Source: Achromobacter spanius (lineage in GTDB: Bacteria > Pseudomonadota > Gammaproteobacteria > Burkholderiales > Burkholderiaceae_B). Taken from it: a stretch of 64,000 bases of DNA. The notes under the pieces are model-generated. The model was not told the origin of the DNA. It did not search any database and saw nothing but the letters and a program-made list of their open reading frames with translations. The stretch is taken from positions 4,092,001-4,156,000 of the forward strand of contig NZ_CP034689.1 of assembly GCF_003994415.1 (NCBI RefSeq), written 5' to 3'. Below, one piece after another: positions 43,797-52,921 of the stretch. Positions within the stretch are counted from its first letter, which is position 1, and every line of letters begins with the position of its first letter. The position numbers were made by a program, and so were the translations under genes.

Positions 43797-44836
43797 GCAC
43801 CCCGCGTTCGTCCCCTTCGCTGCTGGCGCGCCAGTGGCAGCACGGCGGCTGGCTATCGGCCCTGCTGCTGCCTTTGTCCGCGTTGACGGCGTGGGCGGTG
43901 ACCAGAAAGCGCGCCGCCTATCAGAGTGGCGTCAAACGCAGCTACCGCGCGCCGGTACCGGTGGTGGTGGTGGGCAACATCTATGTCGGCGGTACGGGCA
44001 AGACGCCCGTGGTGATTGCCACGGTGCAAGGGCTGCGCGCACGCGGATTCACACCCGGCGTGGTCAGCCGGGGCTACGGCGTGAAGATTGGCGCACGCGC
44101 CAGGGTGGGCGTCGGCGCGCTGGAACCCGCCCGCTTTGGCGACGAACCCGCATTGATCGCGCGCGCCACGGACGCCCCGGTGTCCGTGCACCCCAAGCGC
44201 GCGCTGGCGGCCCAGGCCTTGCTGCAAGCCCACCCCGAGGTGGACGTGATTGTCTCGGACGACGGCCTGCAACATCTGGCGCTGGCCCGCGATGTCGAAA
44301 TCGTGGTGCAGGACGAACGCGGCGTGGGCAACGGCCGGCTGCTGCCCGCCGGCCCCTTGCGCGAACCCGCCAGCCGCTTGCGCGAGGTGGATGTGGTGGT
44401 CACCAACATCGGCACGCCCAACGGATGCCCGGTCGACACGGGCAATGCCCACCCGCGCCCGGTGCGCATGTGGCTGGAGCCTGGCGACACCCGCAACATC
44501 GAAAGCGGTGCGATGCGCCCGCTGTCGGCGTACGGGGGGCAAGCGCGCATCGCGGCGGCGGCCGGCATTGGCAACCCGGAACGCTTCTTCACCACACTGC
44601 GCGCGGCCGGCATCACGCTGGACGCGACGCTGCCCTTGCCGGATCACCACGACTACGCCGATTCCCCTTTCCGGGCGATGACGGCGGACACCATCCTGGT
44701 CACCTCCAAGGACGCGATCAAGTGCGCCGCGCTGCACGACGCGCGCCTGTGGGAGGTGCCGGTGCAGGCAGCGTTTTCGGATCCCCAGCTGTTCGATTGG
44801 CTGGCGCAGGCATTGCGCCAGCCCGCCCAGGCTTAA
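43793..44836 (+). CDS. lpxK: Tetraacyldisaccharide 4'-kinase
   Basis: Phosphorylates the 4' position of the lipid A disaccharide at the inner membrane. 347 residues with one N-terminal membrane segment (about 18-36) and a P-loop GNIYVGGTGKT at 61-71. The DDGLQHLALARD and GVGNGRLLPAGPLREP motifs of LpxK follow. Start is GTG 43793 within the exbD stop (GTGA). Its stop overlaps the stop of the convergent igaA-like gene by 3 bp. Confidence 0.94.
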   Translation: MSTPRSSPSLLARQWQHGGWLSALLLPLSALTAWAVTRKRAAYQSGVKRSYRAPVPVVVVGNIYVGGTGKTPVVIATVQGLRARGFTPGVVSRGYGVKIGARARVGVGALEPARFGDEPALIARATDAPVSVHPKRALAAQALLQAHPEVDVIVSDDGLQHLALARDVEIVVQDERGVGNGRLLPAGPLREPASRLREVDVVVTNIGTPNGCPVDTGNAHPRPVRMWLEPGDTRNIESGAMRPLSAYGGQARIAAAAGIGNPERFFTTLRAAGITLDATLPLPDHHDYADSPFRAMTADTILVTSKDAIKCAALHDARLWEVPVQAAFSDPQLFDWLAQALRQPAQA

Positions 44837-47076
44837 AAGAACGCGGGCTTGGCCGCGCCACGGCGCTGTGCGTACTCCCGCAGCGCCTTGTCGCGCGATG
44901 CGGCGGCGCGTTGGCGGATCACGGCAAGCGGCGCATGCACCAGGACCAGCAGCGCGGCCAGCAGCAGCCATGCCATCCGGGCGGCGGACGGCCAGGGGTC
45001 ATCCAGGCTGCGCGTGGCATCCACGATGATCCGCGGCGCGTCAGACGCCTCTGCGCCCACGTCCAGCACCATGCCGTCGACCTTGAACGCCATGGCGCCC
45101 TCGGGCAGGAACATACGCACTTGCTGGCGCCACTCGGCCAGGGCGTCCGCCACACGGGTCCGCTTGAGCTCGGGCAATGAGGCATACGGGCCCGGCAACA
45201 CATCCAGCACCACCCCGCCCTTCTGCGTGCCCATCGCAAGGTCCGACGCGCGGTTCAGCGCAGCCCGGACGGCGGGTTCGGCGCTGGCACGGGCCAGCCG
45301 CCGAGCCTCGTCAACGGAACGGGACAACATCAAGCCTTCGTCGCCGCGGCCTTTCTCCGTCAAGGCGCCCGCTTCCACCAGCTTGAGCAATTCCAGCCAT
45401 TCGCGCGGCTCTTCCCTGGCCAACATAACGCTATCGACAAACGCGCGCTTAAGCCGATCGCAAGCGGCGATCGCCTCGCCCGACACGGCCTCGCAGGCCG
45501 TCTCGATACCGAGCACCGTCTTGCTCAGCCCGACCACGCTCACCACCGACACCGACCGCGAGTTGTACATCCCCATCGGGTTATTGCGCATCTGGCCCAG
45601 GACCTGGCCCCGGACCAGCATATCCATCATCGGGTTCGGCTTGGTCTTGAGAAAATCACCGGAATACAAATGCAATAGCGGCTCGTCAACCTCTAGCGAC
45701 GCAGCTTGGGGCTGGTCTCCGCCCCAGCGCAGCCGGCTGCAATCGAACCCCGCCCCGCCATCGACGGCGACGCCATCGGTTCGAACCAGCTCGCAACGTG
45801 CGCGGCCCTGCAACGACACCAACGTACCGAAGCCGGGTAGATCTTTCGCCAGGTCGGCGGCAGAGCCGTAAGAGCGCGGCTGGGCGCCGCTGAGCCACGC
45901 CTGGGTCAACGCCGCATCCGCTTTCAGGTTGTCGGCCATGAACCACACCGCCGCGCCGGCCAGCAGCCCCACCAACGTCAACGTTACATGCCGCCCCCAA
46001 TGGGCACGCGGGAACAGGCGCTGCTCTTCGTCCAGCGAGTGACTGCCGCCCAGGCGCACGACGGAGTAGTCCTGCACCCGCATGTCCACGTCGACGCGGC
46101 CGTCGTCCGGCAGCACCAGGTTGCTGCGCCAGTGTTCCGGCAGTTTGATTGGCAGCTTGTCGCCCAGGAAAAGCTGGGTGGACACGGCCTGCGTGTTGTC
46201 CGGGTTGGTCAGCACGATGGCGTTCAGTTCACCGCGCGCACGGTTGACCTTCTGCGGTTCACCCGGCGCGCGGCGGCGCCATGTCAGCCACAAGGCCAGC
46301 ACCGCCAGCACGCTTGCCGCGCCGGCAAATCCCACGCCGCCACCGGCCCCAGTCACGGCCAGGCAGATGAAGGCCAGCAACCACACCACCGACACCCAGA
46401 AGGCAATGCCGGGGTGCTGACGCTCGGCGATTTCCGCAGGCGTTTCGTCGCGCTGGCTCAGAATTTCCACCCGTACCGCGTCAGCCAGACTGGGGTCACC
46501 CGGTCCGCCGGGCGGTTCAGACTGCTGGCCAGACAAAACGGCGTCGGACTCTGGCGGCACCACGTCCTGCAATGCCCCAAGCTTGCCGCTGGACCATTGT
46601 TGGTCTTGTTTTTGGCGGCGCTGATCGCGTTCGCGGCCGCTGGCGATGTCGAACTCCCCGTTCAAGGCCACGACGACGGCGAATTTTTCGGTCATGACGA
46701 CTTCGGCAACGTTGTCCTCGCGCAGATAATTGCGGGCGTCGTACGGCAACACCACGTCAACGCCGCCCAGCGTGTCATGCATGGTCGAGCCGCCCTGGCC
46801 GGTTTCAAGGCCGTGTCGTACGAACGCGCCTTTTAGCGGGAACACGCGGTCATTGACCAGCGTGGCCGTCTTCTTGGGGTTCGCGGGGTACACCAGGAAG
46901 GGCTGCACCAAGGCGGCCTCTTCGGCCGTCATGGCCCGTAGCGCCTGCCCCTCGTGCTTGAGCTCGCGCAGCGCGCCTTTGTTATCGCTGCGCCGCATCA
47001 TGTACGTAATCCAGCTGATCAACGACCAAACCAGAATGATCAGCATCAAACCCAGCTTGAGGGTATTGGAATCCAT
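44833..47076 (-). CDS. IgaA/UmoB/YrfF family membrane protein (putative envelope-stress regulator)
   Basis: 747 residues with the IgaA layout: TM1 7-27, a cytoplasmic region, TM2-TM3 224-266, a second cytoplasmic region, TM4 362-381, a large periplasmic domain 382-700, and a last TM 701-721. Shared with E. coli YrfF are VVVALNG near 135, LPEHW, and the periplasmic LSGAQP...C...FDCSRLRW and ACDRLKRAFVD segments. The four periplasmic cysteines (428, 446, 528, 539) match the two pairs known in IgaA. IgaA restrains the Rcs phosphorelay in enterobacteria; I see no rcs genes here. Start ATG 47074-47076 with GGAAGG. It interrupts the usual lpxK-trm112 order, on the opposite strand. Confidence 0.78.
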   Translation of the reverse strand: MDSNTLKLGLMLIILVWSLISWITYMMRRSDNKGALRELKHEGQALRAMTAEEAALVQPFLVYPANPKKTATLVNDRVFPLKGAFVRHGLETGQGGSTMHDTLGGVDVVLPYDARNYLREDNVAEVVMTEKFAVVVALNGEFDIASGRERDQRRQKQDQQWSSGKLGALQDVVPPESDAVLSGQQSEPPGGPGDPSLADAVRVEILSQRDETPAEIAERQHPGIAFWVSVVWLLAFICLAVTGAGGGVGFAGAASVLAVLALWLTWRRRAPGEPQKVNRARGELNAIVLTNPDNTQAVSTQLFLGDKLPIKLPEHWRSNLVLPDDGRVDVDMRVQDYSVVRLGGSHSLDEEQRLFPRAHWGRHVTLTLVGLLAGAAVWFMADNLKADAALTQAWLSGAQPRSYGSAADLAKDLPGFGTLVSLQGRARCELVRTDGVAVDGGAGFDCSRLRWGGDQPQAASLEVDEPLLHLYSGDFLKTKPNPMMDMLVRGQVLGQMRNNPMGMYNSRSVSVVSVVGLSKTVLGIETACEAVSGEAIAACDRLKRAFVDSVMLAREEPREWLELLKLVEAGALTEKGRGDEGLMLSRSVDEARRLARASAEPAVRAALNRASDLAMGTQKGGVVLDVLPGPYASLPELKRTRVADALAEWRQQVRMFLPEGAMAFKVDGMVLDVGAEASDAPRIIVDATRSLDDPWPSAARMAWLLLAALLVLVHAPLAVIRQRAAASRDKALREYAQRRGAAKPAFF

Positions 47077-47266
47077 CTCGCGACCTTCCTCCGCATAGAA
47101 CGCGGCGGATGATAGCGCTGATGCGTCCCATATTTTGAAACGCATGATTCAATTCATGACATTAATTAACAAAGCGCATGTGTGCGCGTTTCCGGCATCG
47201 AGAAAATCGGAGTTCTCCCAGGGCAAGCAAGTCTGGGGCCACCCAAACTGTTTTAGAATCGCGGTC

Positions 47267-47446
47267 ATGGAATCCCGCCTTCTCGACATCCTCGTCTGCC
47301 CCTTGTGCAAGGGCCGCCTTGAACACGACCGCCAGCAAGCTGAACTGGTTTGCCGTGCCGACCGCCTGGCTTTCCCGATTCGTGACGGCATTCCCGTCAT
47401 GCTGGAATCGGATGCCCGCGTGCTGGACGAGACCGTCTCATCCTGA
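47267..47446 (+). CDS. Trm112 family protein (YcaR-like)
   Basis: 59-residue protein with the small zinc-ribbon-like Trm112 fold: LLDILVCPLCKGRLEHDR, then CRADRLAFPIRDGIPVMLES. Only three of the classical zinc cysteines are visible. In bacteria it lies beside kdsB or lpxK and is thought to act as a small chaperone or activator. ATG 47267 follows a TAGAAT -10-like element by only 7 bp, with no Shine-Dalgarno, so the message may be leaderless. It is 10 bp before kdsB. Confidence 0.88.
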   Translation: MESRLLDILVCPLCKGRLEHDRQQAELVCRADRLAFPIRDGIPVMLESDARVLDETVSS

Positions 47447-47456
47447 CCGCCGCACC

Positions 47457-48221
47457 GTGAGTTTCATCGCCCTGATTCCGGCGCGCGCCGCCTCGACCCG
47501 CCTGCCCGACAAGCCGCTTGCCGACATCGCCGGCAAGCCGATGGTTGTGCGTACCGCCGACCGCGCCGCCCTCTCGGGCGCGTCGCAATTGTTCATTGCC
47601 ACCGACGACGTCCGCGTTCAGGCGGCCGCCCAGGCGCATGGCCTGAAGGCCCTGATGACACGCGGCGACCACCCCACCGGCACCGACCGGCTGGCTGAAG
47701 CCGTGGAACAGCTGGGCCTGCCCGATGACGCCATCGTGGTGAACGTGCAGGGCGACGAACCGCTGATCGAACCCGAACTCATTGACGCCGTCGCGGCCAA
47801 GCTGCTGGCGAACCCCCAGGCCGATATCGCCACCTGCGCCTGCCCGCTGGCCGACGCCGACGCGCTGTTCAACCCGAATGTGGTGAAGCTGGTGTGCGCC
47901 GCGGATGACCGCGCCATGTATTTCTCGCGCGCCCCCATTCCGTGGGCGCGCGACGCGCTCGCCTCGGGCGAACGGGTGCTGGCCGACGGCCTGCCCGCCT
48001 GGCATCACATTGGTCTTTACGCCTACCGCGTGTCGTTCCTGCGCCGTTTCCCGATGCTGCCGCAAGGCATGCTGGAACGATTCGAGTCCTTGGAACAACT
48101 GCGCGCCATGGAACATGGCCATCAAATCGTCGTACACCGCACGTTCAACCCTCCTGCTGCTGGCGTAGATACCCCGGCTGATCTGGAACGCGTGCGGCAG
48201 TTCTACAGCAAACAGATGTAA
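47457..48221 (+). CDS. kdsB: 3-deoxy-manno-octulosonate cytidylyltransferase
   Basis: Activates Kdo with CTP to CMP-Kdo for lipopolysaccharide core synthesis. 254 residues: nucleotide loop IPARAASTRLPDKPL at 6-20, NVQGDEPLI at about 97-105, FSRAPIPW and the GVDTPADLERVR C-terminus. The start is GTG 47457 (MSFIALIPARA matches E. coli KdsB); the longer frame upstream runs through the trm112 gene. No ribosome binding site is evident, so translation is probably coupled to trm112. Confidence 0.94.
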   Translation: MSFIALIPARAASTRLPDKPLADIAGKPMVVRTADRAALSGASQLFIATDDVRVQAAAQAHGLKALMTRGDHPTGTDRLAEAVEQLGLPDDAIVVNVQGDEPLIEPELIDAVAAKLLANPQADIATCACPLADADALFNPNVVKLVCAADDRAMYFSRAPIPWARDALASGERVLADGLPAWHHIGLYAYRVSFLRRFPMLPQGMLERFESLEQLRAMEHGHQIVVHRTFNPPAAGVDTPADLERVRQFYSKQM

Positions 48222-48311
48222 GGGTTATTCCCATGGCGCAGCCCCGCATTGGCTGCTGCGTTGCGGCATAATTCCCCGGATCACAAAAAATAAACCCCAT
48301 CAGGAGCACTC

Positions 48312-48968
48312 ATGCGTCTCATCTTGCTCGGACCCCCCGGCGCCGGCAAAGGCACCCAGGCCGCGTTTCTCACCCAACACTTCGGCATTCCTCAAATCTC
48401 CACCGGCGACATGCTGCGAGCCGCGGTGAAGGCAGGCACGCCCTTGGGTATTGAAGCCAAGAAGGTCATGGATGCCGGCGGTCTGGTTTCCGACGAGATC
48501 ATCATCGGCCTGGTCCAAGACCGCCTGAAGCAGCCCGACTGCGCCGGCGGCTACCTGTTCGACGGTTTCCCCCGCACCATTCCGCAGGCCGACGCGCTGA
48601 AGAGCGCCGGCGTCAAGCTGGACTACGTGGTGGAAATTGAAGTGCCCGAAGAAGACATCATCGAACGCATGAGCGGGCGCCGCGTGCACCAGCCCAGCGG
48701 CCGCAGCTACCACGTGCGTTTCAACCCGCCCAAGGTCGAAGGCCGTGACGACGTCACTGGCGAAGAACTGATCCAGCGCGACGATGATCGCGAGGAAACG
48801 GTGCGCCACCGCCTGTCCGTATATCGCGAACAGACCCGCCCGCTGGTCGATTACTACTCGACCTGGGCGCAGCAAAGCGCCGCCGAGGCGCCGAAGTACC
48901 GCAAGATCTCGGGCGTGGGCGCCGTCGACGAAATCAAGTCGCGCCTGTTCGAAGCCGTCAAGAGCTGA
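48312..48968 (+). CDS. adk: Adenylate kinase
   Basis: Interconverts AMP, ADP and ATP. 218 residues: P-loop GPPGAGKGT at 7-15, AMP-binding STGDMLR, the DGFPRT motif at about 84-89, and a LID domain (GRRVHQPSGRSYHVRFNPP) of the long form without zinc cysteines. Start ATG 48312 with CAGGAG upstream. It follows kdsB by 90 bp, a gap that includes a small GCAGCC/GGCTGC hairpin at 48238-48256. Confidence 0.97.
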   Translation: MRLILLGPPGAGKGTQAAFLTQHFGIPQISTGDMLRAAVKAGTPLGIEAKKVMDAGGLVSDEIIIGLVQDRLKQPDCAGGYLFDGFPRTIPQADALKSAGVKLDYVVEIEVPEEDIIERMSGRRVHQPSGRSYHVRFNPPKVEGRDDVTGEELIQRDDDREETVRHRLSVYREQTRPLVDYYSTWAQQSAAEAPKYRKISGVGAVDEIKSRLFEAVKS

Positions 48969-48988
48969 TTGGCGCTTGGTTGGCCCAA

Positions 48989-49042
48989 AGGCCTTCGGCG
49001 CCGGCTGGACGCAATGCGCTCCGGCATCGGCCCGAAGGCCTT
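48989..49042. terminator. Long-loop hairpin between adk and SDR gene
   Basis: Perfect 11-bp arms AAGGCCTTCGG (48989-48999) and CCGAAGGCCTT (49032-49042), with a 32-base intervening segment that itself contains GCGCCGGC/GCCGGC-type pairings. No U-tract; probably a transcript-ending or stabilising fold after adk. Confidence 0.45.
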
Positions 49043-49103
49043 GTCGCATTCGGCGCCTGCCGCGCCGCTTTCATCCCCTTTGAATTGAACTGGTGGTAGA
49101 GAC

Positions 49104-49862
49104 ATGGAAATCGCGAACAAGGTATTCATCGTTACGGGTGGCGCTTCCGGATTGGGTGCGGGCACCGTGCGCATGCTGGTGGAAAACGGCGCCAAGGTCG
49201 TCATTGCCGACGTGCAGGACGAACCCGGCCAGGCCCTGGCCAAGGAATTGGGCCAGCGCTACGTGCATTGCGACGTCACCCAGGAAGCCGACGGCAAGAG
49301 CGCCGTGGCCGCCGCGCAAGAGCTGGGCGCCCTGTTTGGCCTGGTGAACTGCGCGGGCGTGGCGCCCGCCGCGAAAATCGTGGGCAAGAACGGCGCGCAT
49401 CCGCTGGACTTGTTCCAGAAGGTCGTGTCGATCAACCTGATCGGCAGCTTCAACATGATGCGCCTGGCGGCCGAAGCCATGAGCGCCAACACGCCCGAGC
49501 CCACCGGCGAGCGCGGCGTCATGATCAACACCGCCTCGGTTGCGGCATTCGACGGCCAGATCGGCCAGGCGGCCTACGCCGCGTCGAAGGCCGGCGTGGC
49601 CGGCATGACCCTGCCGATCGCCCGCGACCTGGCCAAGACCGGCATCCGCTGCATGACCATCGCCCCGGGCATTTTCGGCACGCCGATGATCTTCGGCATG
49701 CCGCAGGAAGTGCAGGATTCCCTGGCCGCCAGCATCCCCTTCCCCGCCCGCCTGGGCCGCCCGGAAGACTATGCCAAGCTGGTCTACAGCATCGTCACCA
49801 ACGATATGCTGAACGGCGAAACGATCCGCCTGGACGGCGCCATCCGCATGCCGCCGAAGTGA
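49104..49862 (+). CDS. Short-chain dehydrogenase/reductase (HSD10-like, 3-hydroxyacyl-CoA type)
   Basis: 252-residue NAD(P)-dependent SDR. The cofactor loop TGGASGLG is at 11-18, NCAG at about 82-85, and the catalytic Ser and Tyr-x-x-x-Lys in INTASVAAFDGQIGQAAYAASKAG. The insertion between NCAG and the catalytic Ser and the ending TIAPGIFGTPM...IPFPARLGRPEDYA resemble human HSD17B10 and bacterial 3-hydroxy-2-methylbutyryl-CoA dehydrogenases. That suggests isoleucine or fatty-acid breakdown. It stands alone, flanked by hairpins. Start ATG 49104; a GGTGGTAGAG region lies upstream. Confidence 0.88.
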   Translation: MEIANKVFIVTGGASGLGAGTVRMLVENGAKVVIADVQDEPGQALAKELGQRYVHCDVTQEADGKSAVAAAQELGALFGLVNCAGVAPAAKIVGKNGAHPLDLFQKVVSINLIGSFNMMRLAAEAMSANTPEPTGERGVMINTASVAAFDGQIGQAAYAASKAGVAGMTLPIARDLAKTGIRCMTIAPGIFGTPMIFGMPQEVQDSLAASIPFPARLGRPEDYAKLVYSIVTNDMLNGETIRLDGAIRMPPK

Positions 49863-49870
49863 TGTAGTAC

Positions 49871-49902
49871 AAAGGCCGGCCCACAAAGTGGGCCGCCTTT
49901 TT
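49871..49902 (+). terminator. Intrinsic terminator after the SDR gene
   Basis: Interrupted stem AAAGG-CGGCCCAC/GTGGGCCG-CCTTT with an AAA loop, followed by a run of T's. It ends 69 bp before murJ. Confidence 0.83.
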
Positions 49903-49971
49903 ATCTGACAGACTTCACGTTTCACGCAGTCGTTTCGGGCCGGCCCGCACTTTTTTACGTAGTACCCATCC

Positions 49972-51531
49972 ATGAGCCTGTTTCGTTCGGCGGCCACCGT
50001 CAGCAGCTTTACCCTGCTGTCCCGCATTTCCGGCCTGATCCGCGACATCCTTGTCGCCCGCGCGTTTGGCGCCGGCCCCATCACTGACGCCTTTTGGGTC
50101 GCATTCCGCATCCCCAACCTGCTGCGGCGCCTGTTCGCCGAAGGCGCGTTCGCCCAGGCGTTCGTGCCCATCCTGGGCGCCGCGCGCAATCAGCGGTCGG
50201 AAGAAGAGGTTCGTGTCCTGCTGGATCGCGTGGCGCTGCTGCTGACCGCCGCCTTGATGCTGATTACCTTGATCGGTATCGTGGCCGCGCCCTGGGTGGT
50301 ATCGGCCATGGCCAGCGGCCTGCGCGGGGCGGCCCGCGATACCGAATTCGGCGCTGCCGTCTGGATGACGCGGATGATGTTTCCCTACATCTTCTGCATG
50401 TCCCTGATCGCCTTCGCCTCGGGTGTGCTCAACACCTGGCGCCGTTTCGCCGTGCCGGCCTTTACCCCGGTGCTGCTCAACCTGTCGATGATCGCCGCCT
50501 GCATCTGGCTGGCCCCACGCATGGACGTCCCTGTCTATGCGCTGGCTATCGGCGTGATGATCGGCGGCGTGGCGCAACTGGCCGTACAGTGGACCGCCTT
50601 GGCGCGACTGGGCCTGACGCCGCGCTTTTCGCTGCGCTTTCGCCAAGCCTGGGGTGACGCCACGGTGCAGCGCATCCTCAAGCAGATGGCGCCCGCCACG
50701 CTGGGCGTATCGGTGGCGCAGATTTCCTTGCTGATCAATACCAACATCGCCACGTGGCTGACGCCGGGCAGCGTGACCTGGCTGTCTTTCGCCGACCGGC
50801 TGATGGAATTTCCCACCGCCCTGCTGGGCGTCGCGCTGGGCACTGTGCTGTTGCCCAGCCTGTCGGCCGCCCACGCCCGCGACGACCAGGGCGGCTACAG
50901 CGCTCTGCTGGACTGGGGCCTGCGCCTGGTGCTGTTGCTGGGCCTGCCTGCCGCGGTGGGCATGGCGCTGCTGTCGGATGGCTTGGTCGCCACCCTGTTC
51001 CATTACGGCGCGTTCGGCGCGCAAGACGTGCTGCAAACCCGGCTGGCCGTGATTTCCTACTCGGCCGGCTTGATCGGTCTGCTGGCGGTGAAGATTCTGG
51101 CCCCTGGCTTCTACGCCAAGCAAGACATCCGCACCCCGGTCAAAATCGCCATCGGCGTGCTGATTTTGACGCAGTTGATGAACTTGATGCTGGTGCCGGT
51201 CATGGCCCATGCTGGCTTGGCGCTGGCGATTGGGCTGGGCGCCTGCCTGAATGCGCTGGCCTTGCTGATCGGCCTGCGCCGCCGCGGCGTCTATCACCCC
51301 GGCCCCGGCTGGACGGTCTTTGCCCTGCGCCTGCTGCCGGCCTTGGCGGCGCTGGCTGCCCTGCTCTGGTATGCCGATGGCAAGATCGACTGGATTGGCT
51401 TGCAGGCCAATCCAGGCTTGCGTGCCGCCTGGTTGGGCGGGGTGCTGGCCGCAAGCGGCGCGGTCTACTTCGGAATGTTGTTACTCTTTGGGTTCCGGCT
51501 TAAAGACTTCGGACGTCGTCCAAAAGCCTGA
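49972..51531 (+). CDS. murJ: Lipid II flippase MurJ
   Basis: 519-residue polytopic membrane protein of the MOP superfamily that exports lipid II. About fourteen hydrophobic helices; the N-terminal signature LLSRISGLIRDILVARAFGAGPITDAFWVAFRIPNLLRRL is intact, including the conserved arginines of the central cavity. Start ATG 49972. A typical terminator follows. In related bacteria murJ tends to adjoin rpsT; here an anti-sigma-like gene lies between them. Confidence 0.94.
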   Translation: MSLFRSAATVSSFTLLSRISGLIRDILVARAFGAGPITDAFWVAFRIPNLLRRLFAEGAFAQAFVPILGAARNQRSEEEVRVLLDRVALLLTAALMLITLIGIVAAPWVVSAMASGLRGAARDTEFGAAVWMTRMMFPYIFCMSLIAFASGVLNTWRRFAVPAFTPVLLNLSMIAACIWLAPRMDVPVYALAIGVMIGGVAQLAVQWTALARLGLTPRFSLRFRQAWGDATVQRILKQMAPATLGVSVAQISLLINTNIATWLTPGSVTWLSFADRLMEFPTALLGVALGTVLLPSLSAAHARDDQGGYSALLDWGLRLVLLLGLPAAVGMALLSDGLVATLFHYGAFGAQDVLQTRLAVISYSAGLIGLLAVKILAPGFYAKQDIRTPVKIAIGVLILTQLMNLMLVPVMAHAGLALAIGLGACLNALALLIGLRRRGVYHPGPGWTVFALRLLPALAALAALLWYADGKIDWIGLQANPGLRAAWLGGVLAASGAVYFGMLLLFGFRLKDFGRRPKA

Positions 51532-51559
51532 TTTCAACCGTGCGGGCGACATTCCCACC

Positions 51560-51587
51560 AAAAAGCCGGCTTTCCGCCGGCTTTTTG
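51560..51587 (+). terminator. Intrinsic terminator after murJ
   Basis: Eleven-base perfect stem AAAAAGCCGGC/GCCGGCTTTTT with loop TTTCC. Downstream the sequence turns A/T-rich (51588-51660) and includes TTGACA at 51606-51611, a possible -35 for the next gene. Confidence 0.88.
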
Positions 51588-51722
51588 CATTAGATTCATC
51601 AAGAATTGACAAGTCGCCGGTAATCTTTGGTAAAAAACCTTTATTATTTACAAATTGCCATCGAAAGGATTCCCGCGATTTGCGGGCGGGAAGATGAAGT
51701 GAAGTACGCCCAAGGACAACCC

Positions 51723-52694
51723 ATGGCGGACCAGGTGATCAATTGGTTGCTCTTGCTGCGCTCAGGCAAGGCAACCGCGCAGGACTACAACGACTTCCTG
51801 GCGTGGCGCGCGGCTGACCCCCTCCACGAGAATGCCTGGCAGCAACTGACCGGCACGCTCGCAGGGTCCACGTTCGGACGCCTTGGTGACGCGTACCCGG
51901 CAGCGGGTTACACCACCGGAGCCGCGCCCACCGCGCCGTCGCTGATCCCTCCGCCCCCGGCCATCGCGCCGCCCCGCCGCCGTTTTCTGACCGGCGCGTT
52001 GGCGCTCGCCAGTACCGGCGCCTGCGCGGCCTACGTTGGCAATGCCTTCTACCCGCTCAACAACATAACCGCGGATGCAGCCACGGCCACTGGCGAACGC
52101 CGCCGCTATCTGCTGTCGGACGGCAGCCAACTGCTGCTGGACGCCCGCAGCCGGGTCGACCTGGACTTCACCCCCGCTTACCGCCAAGTCCGGTTGCTGG
52201 ACGGCGCCGTGACCGTGGCCGTCGCCCCGGACGCGCGCCGCCCCTTCCTGGTGCAGACCGCCGAAGGCACCGTTCGTGCGCTGGGCACCCGCTACATGGT
52301 GCGCCAGCAGGCTCAGCGTACGGTGGTGGTGGTGCATGAACACGAGGTCGAGGTCGAAACCATGGCCGGCGCCCATGGCACCGTCCGTGCCGGCACCGGC
52401 GCCCGATTCGATGTGTCCCGAATGGACACCCCGCGCGCCGAACTGATGGCCGAAGCGGCCTGGGAATCCGGCTGGGTCGATGCCCGTGGCCGCCCGCTGG
52501 CGGAAGTGATCGCCGCGTTGCGCCCGTACCGCACGGGCACGCTGCGCGTGTCCATGGCGGCCGGTGGCCTGCCGGTATCGGGGCATTTTCCGCTGGACGA
52601 CACCAATGCCGCCCTCGACGCGCTCCAACAGATGATGCCCATTCACGTGCGGCGTTTAACCCCCTGGTTCGTATCCATCAACGTCGCGACCTGA
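51723..52694 (+). CDS. FecR-like membrane sensor / anti-sigma factor (orphan)
   Basis: 323 residues with the FecR arrangement: a cytoplasmic N-terminal domain (1-50, DQVINWLLLLRSGKATAQDYNDFLAWRA with two conserved Trp), a Pro-rich linker, and one membrane segment at about 87-106 after Arg-Arg-Arg. A periplasmic FecR beta domain (RYLLSDGSQLLLDARSRVDLDF, then VQTAEGTVRALGTRYMVR) follows, with a C-terminal STN-like domain. Such proteins relay ferric-siderophore binding from a TonB receptor to an ECF sigma factor. Neither partner gene is adjacent. Start ATG 51723 with AAGGA; an upstream extension lacks a binding site. Confidence 0.87.
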   Translation: MADQVINWLLLLRSGKATAQDYNDFLAWRAADPLHENAWQQLTGTLAGSTFGRLGDAYPAAGYTTGAAPTAPSLIPPPPAIAPPRRRFLTGALALASTGACAAYVGNAFYPLNNITADAATATGERRRYLLSDGSQLLLDARSRVDLDFTPAYRQVRLLDGAVTVAVAPDARRPFLVQTAEGTVRALGTRYMVRQQAQRTVVVVHEHEVEVETMAGAHGTVRAGTGARFDVSRMDTPRAELMAEAAWESGWVDARGRPLAEVIAALRPYRTGTLRVSMAAGGLPVSGHFPLDDTNAALDALQQMMPIHVRRLTPWFVSINVAT

Positions 52695-52921
52695 CAACGC
52701 TGCGCTGCGCATCTGTGCCTGGCGCTCGCTTCGTTGTATACTCGGTACCGTATTTTTATCCAGTAGGCGCCGCGGGTTTTCCTCAAGGCTGTGGTTCAGG
52801 CTTAGCAGGGAATTATCCGAAAGGGTTCTCCAGCTAGGACTCTTTAGCCCAGGGACTTTTCTGCCCCAGCGCCCCCCGCCCGGTTGACGGGCGCTCCATC
52901 GACAGATCTGACATTAAAAGC

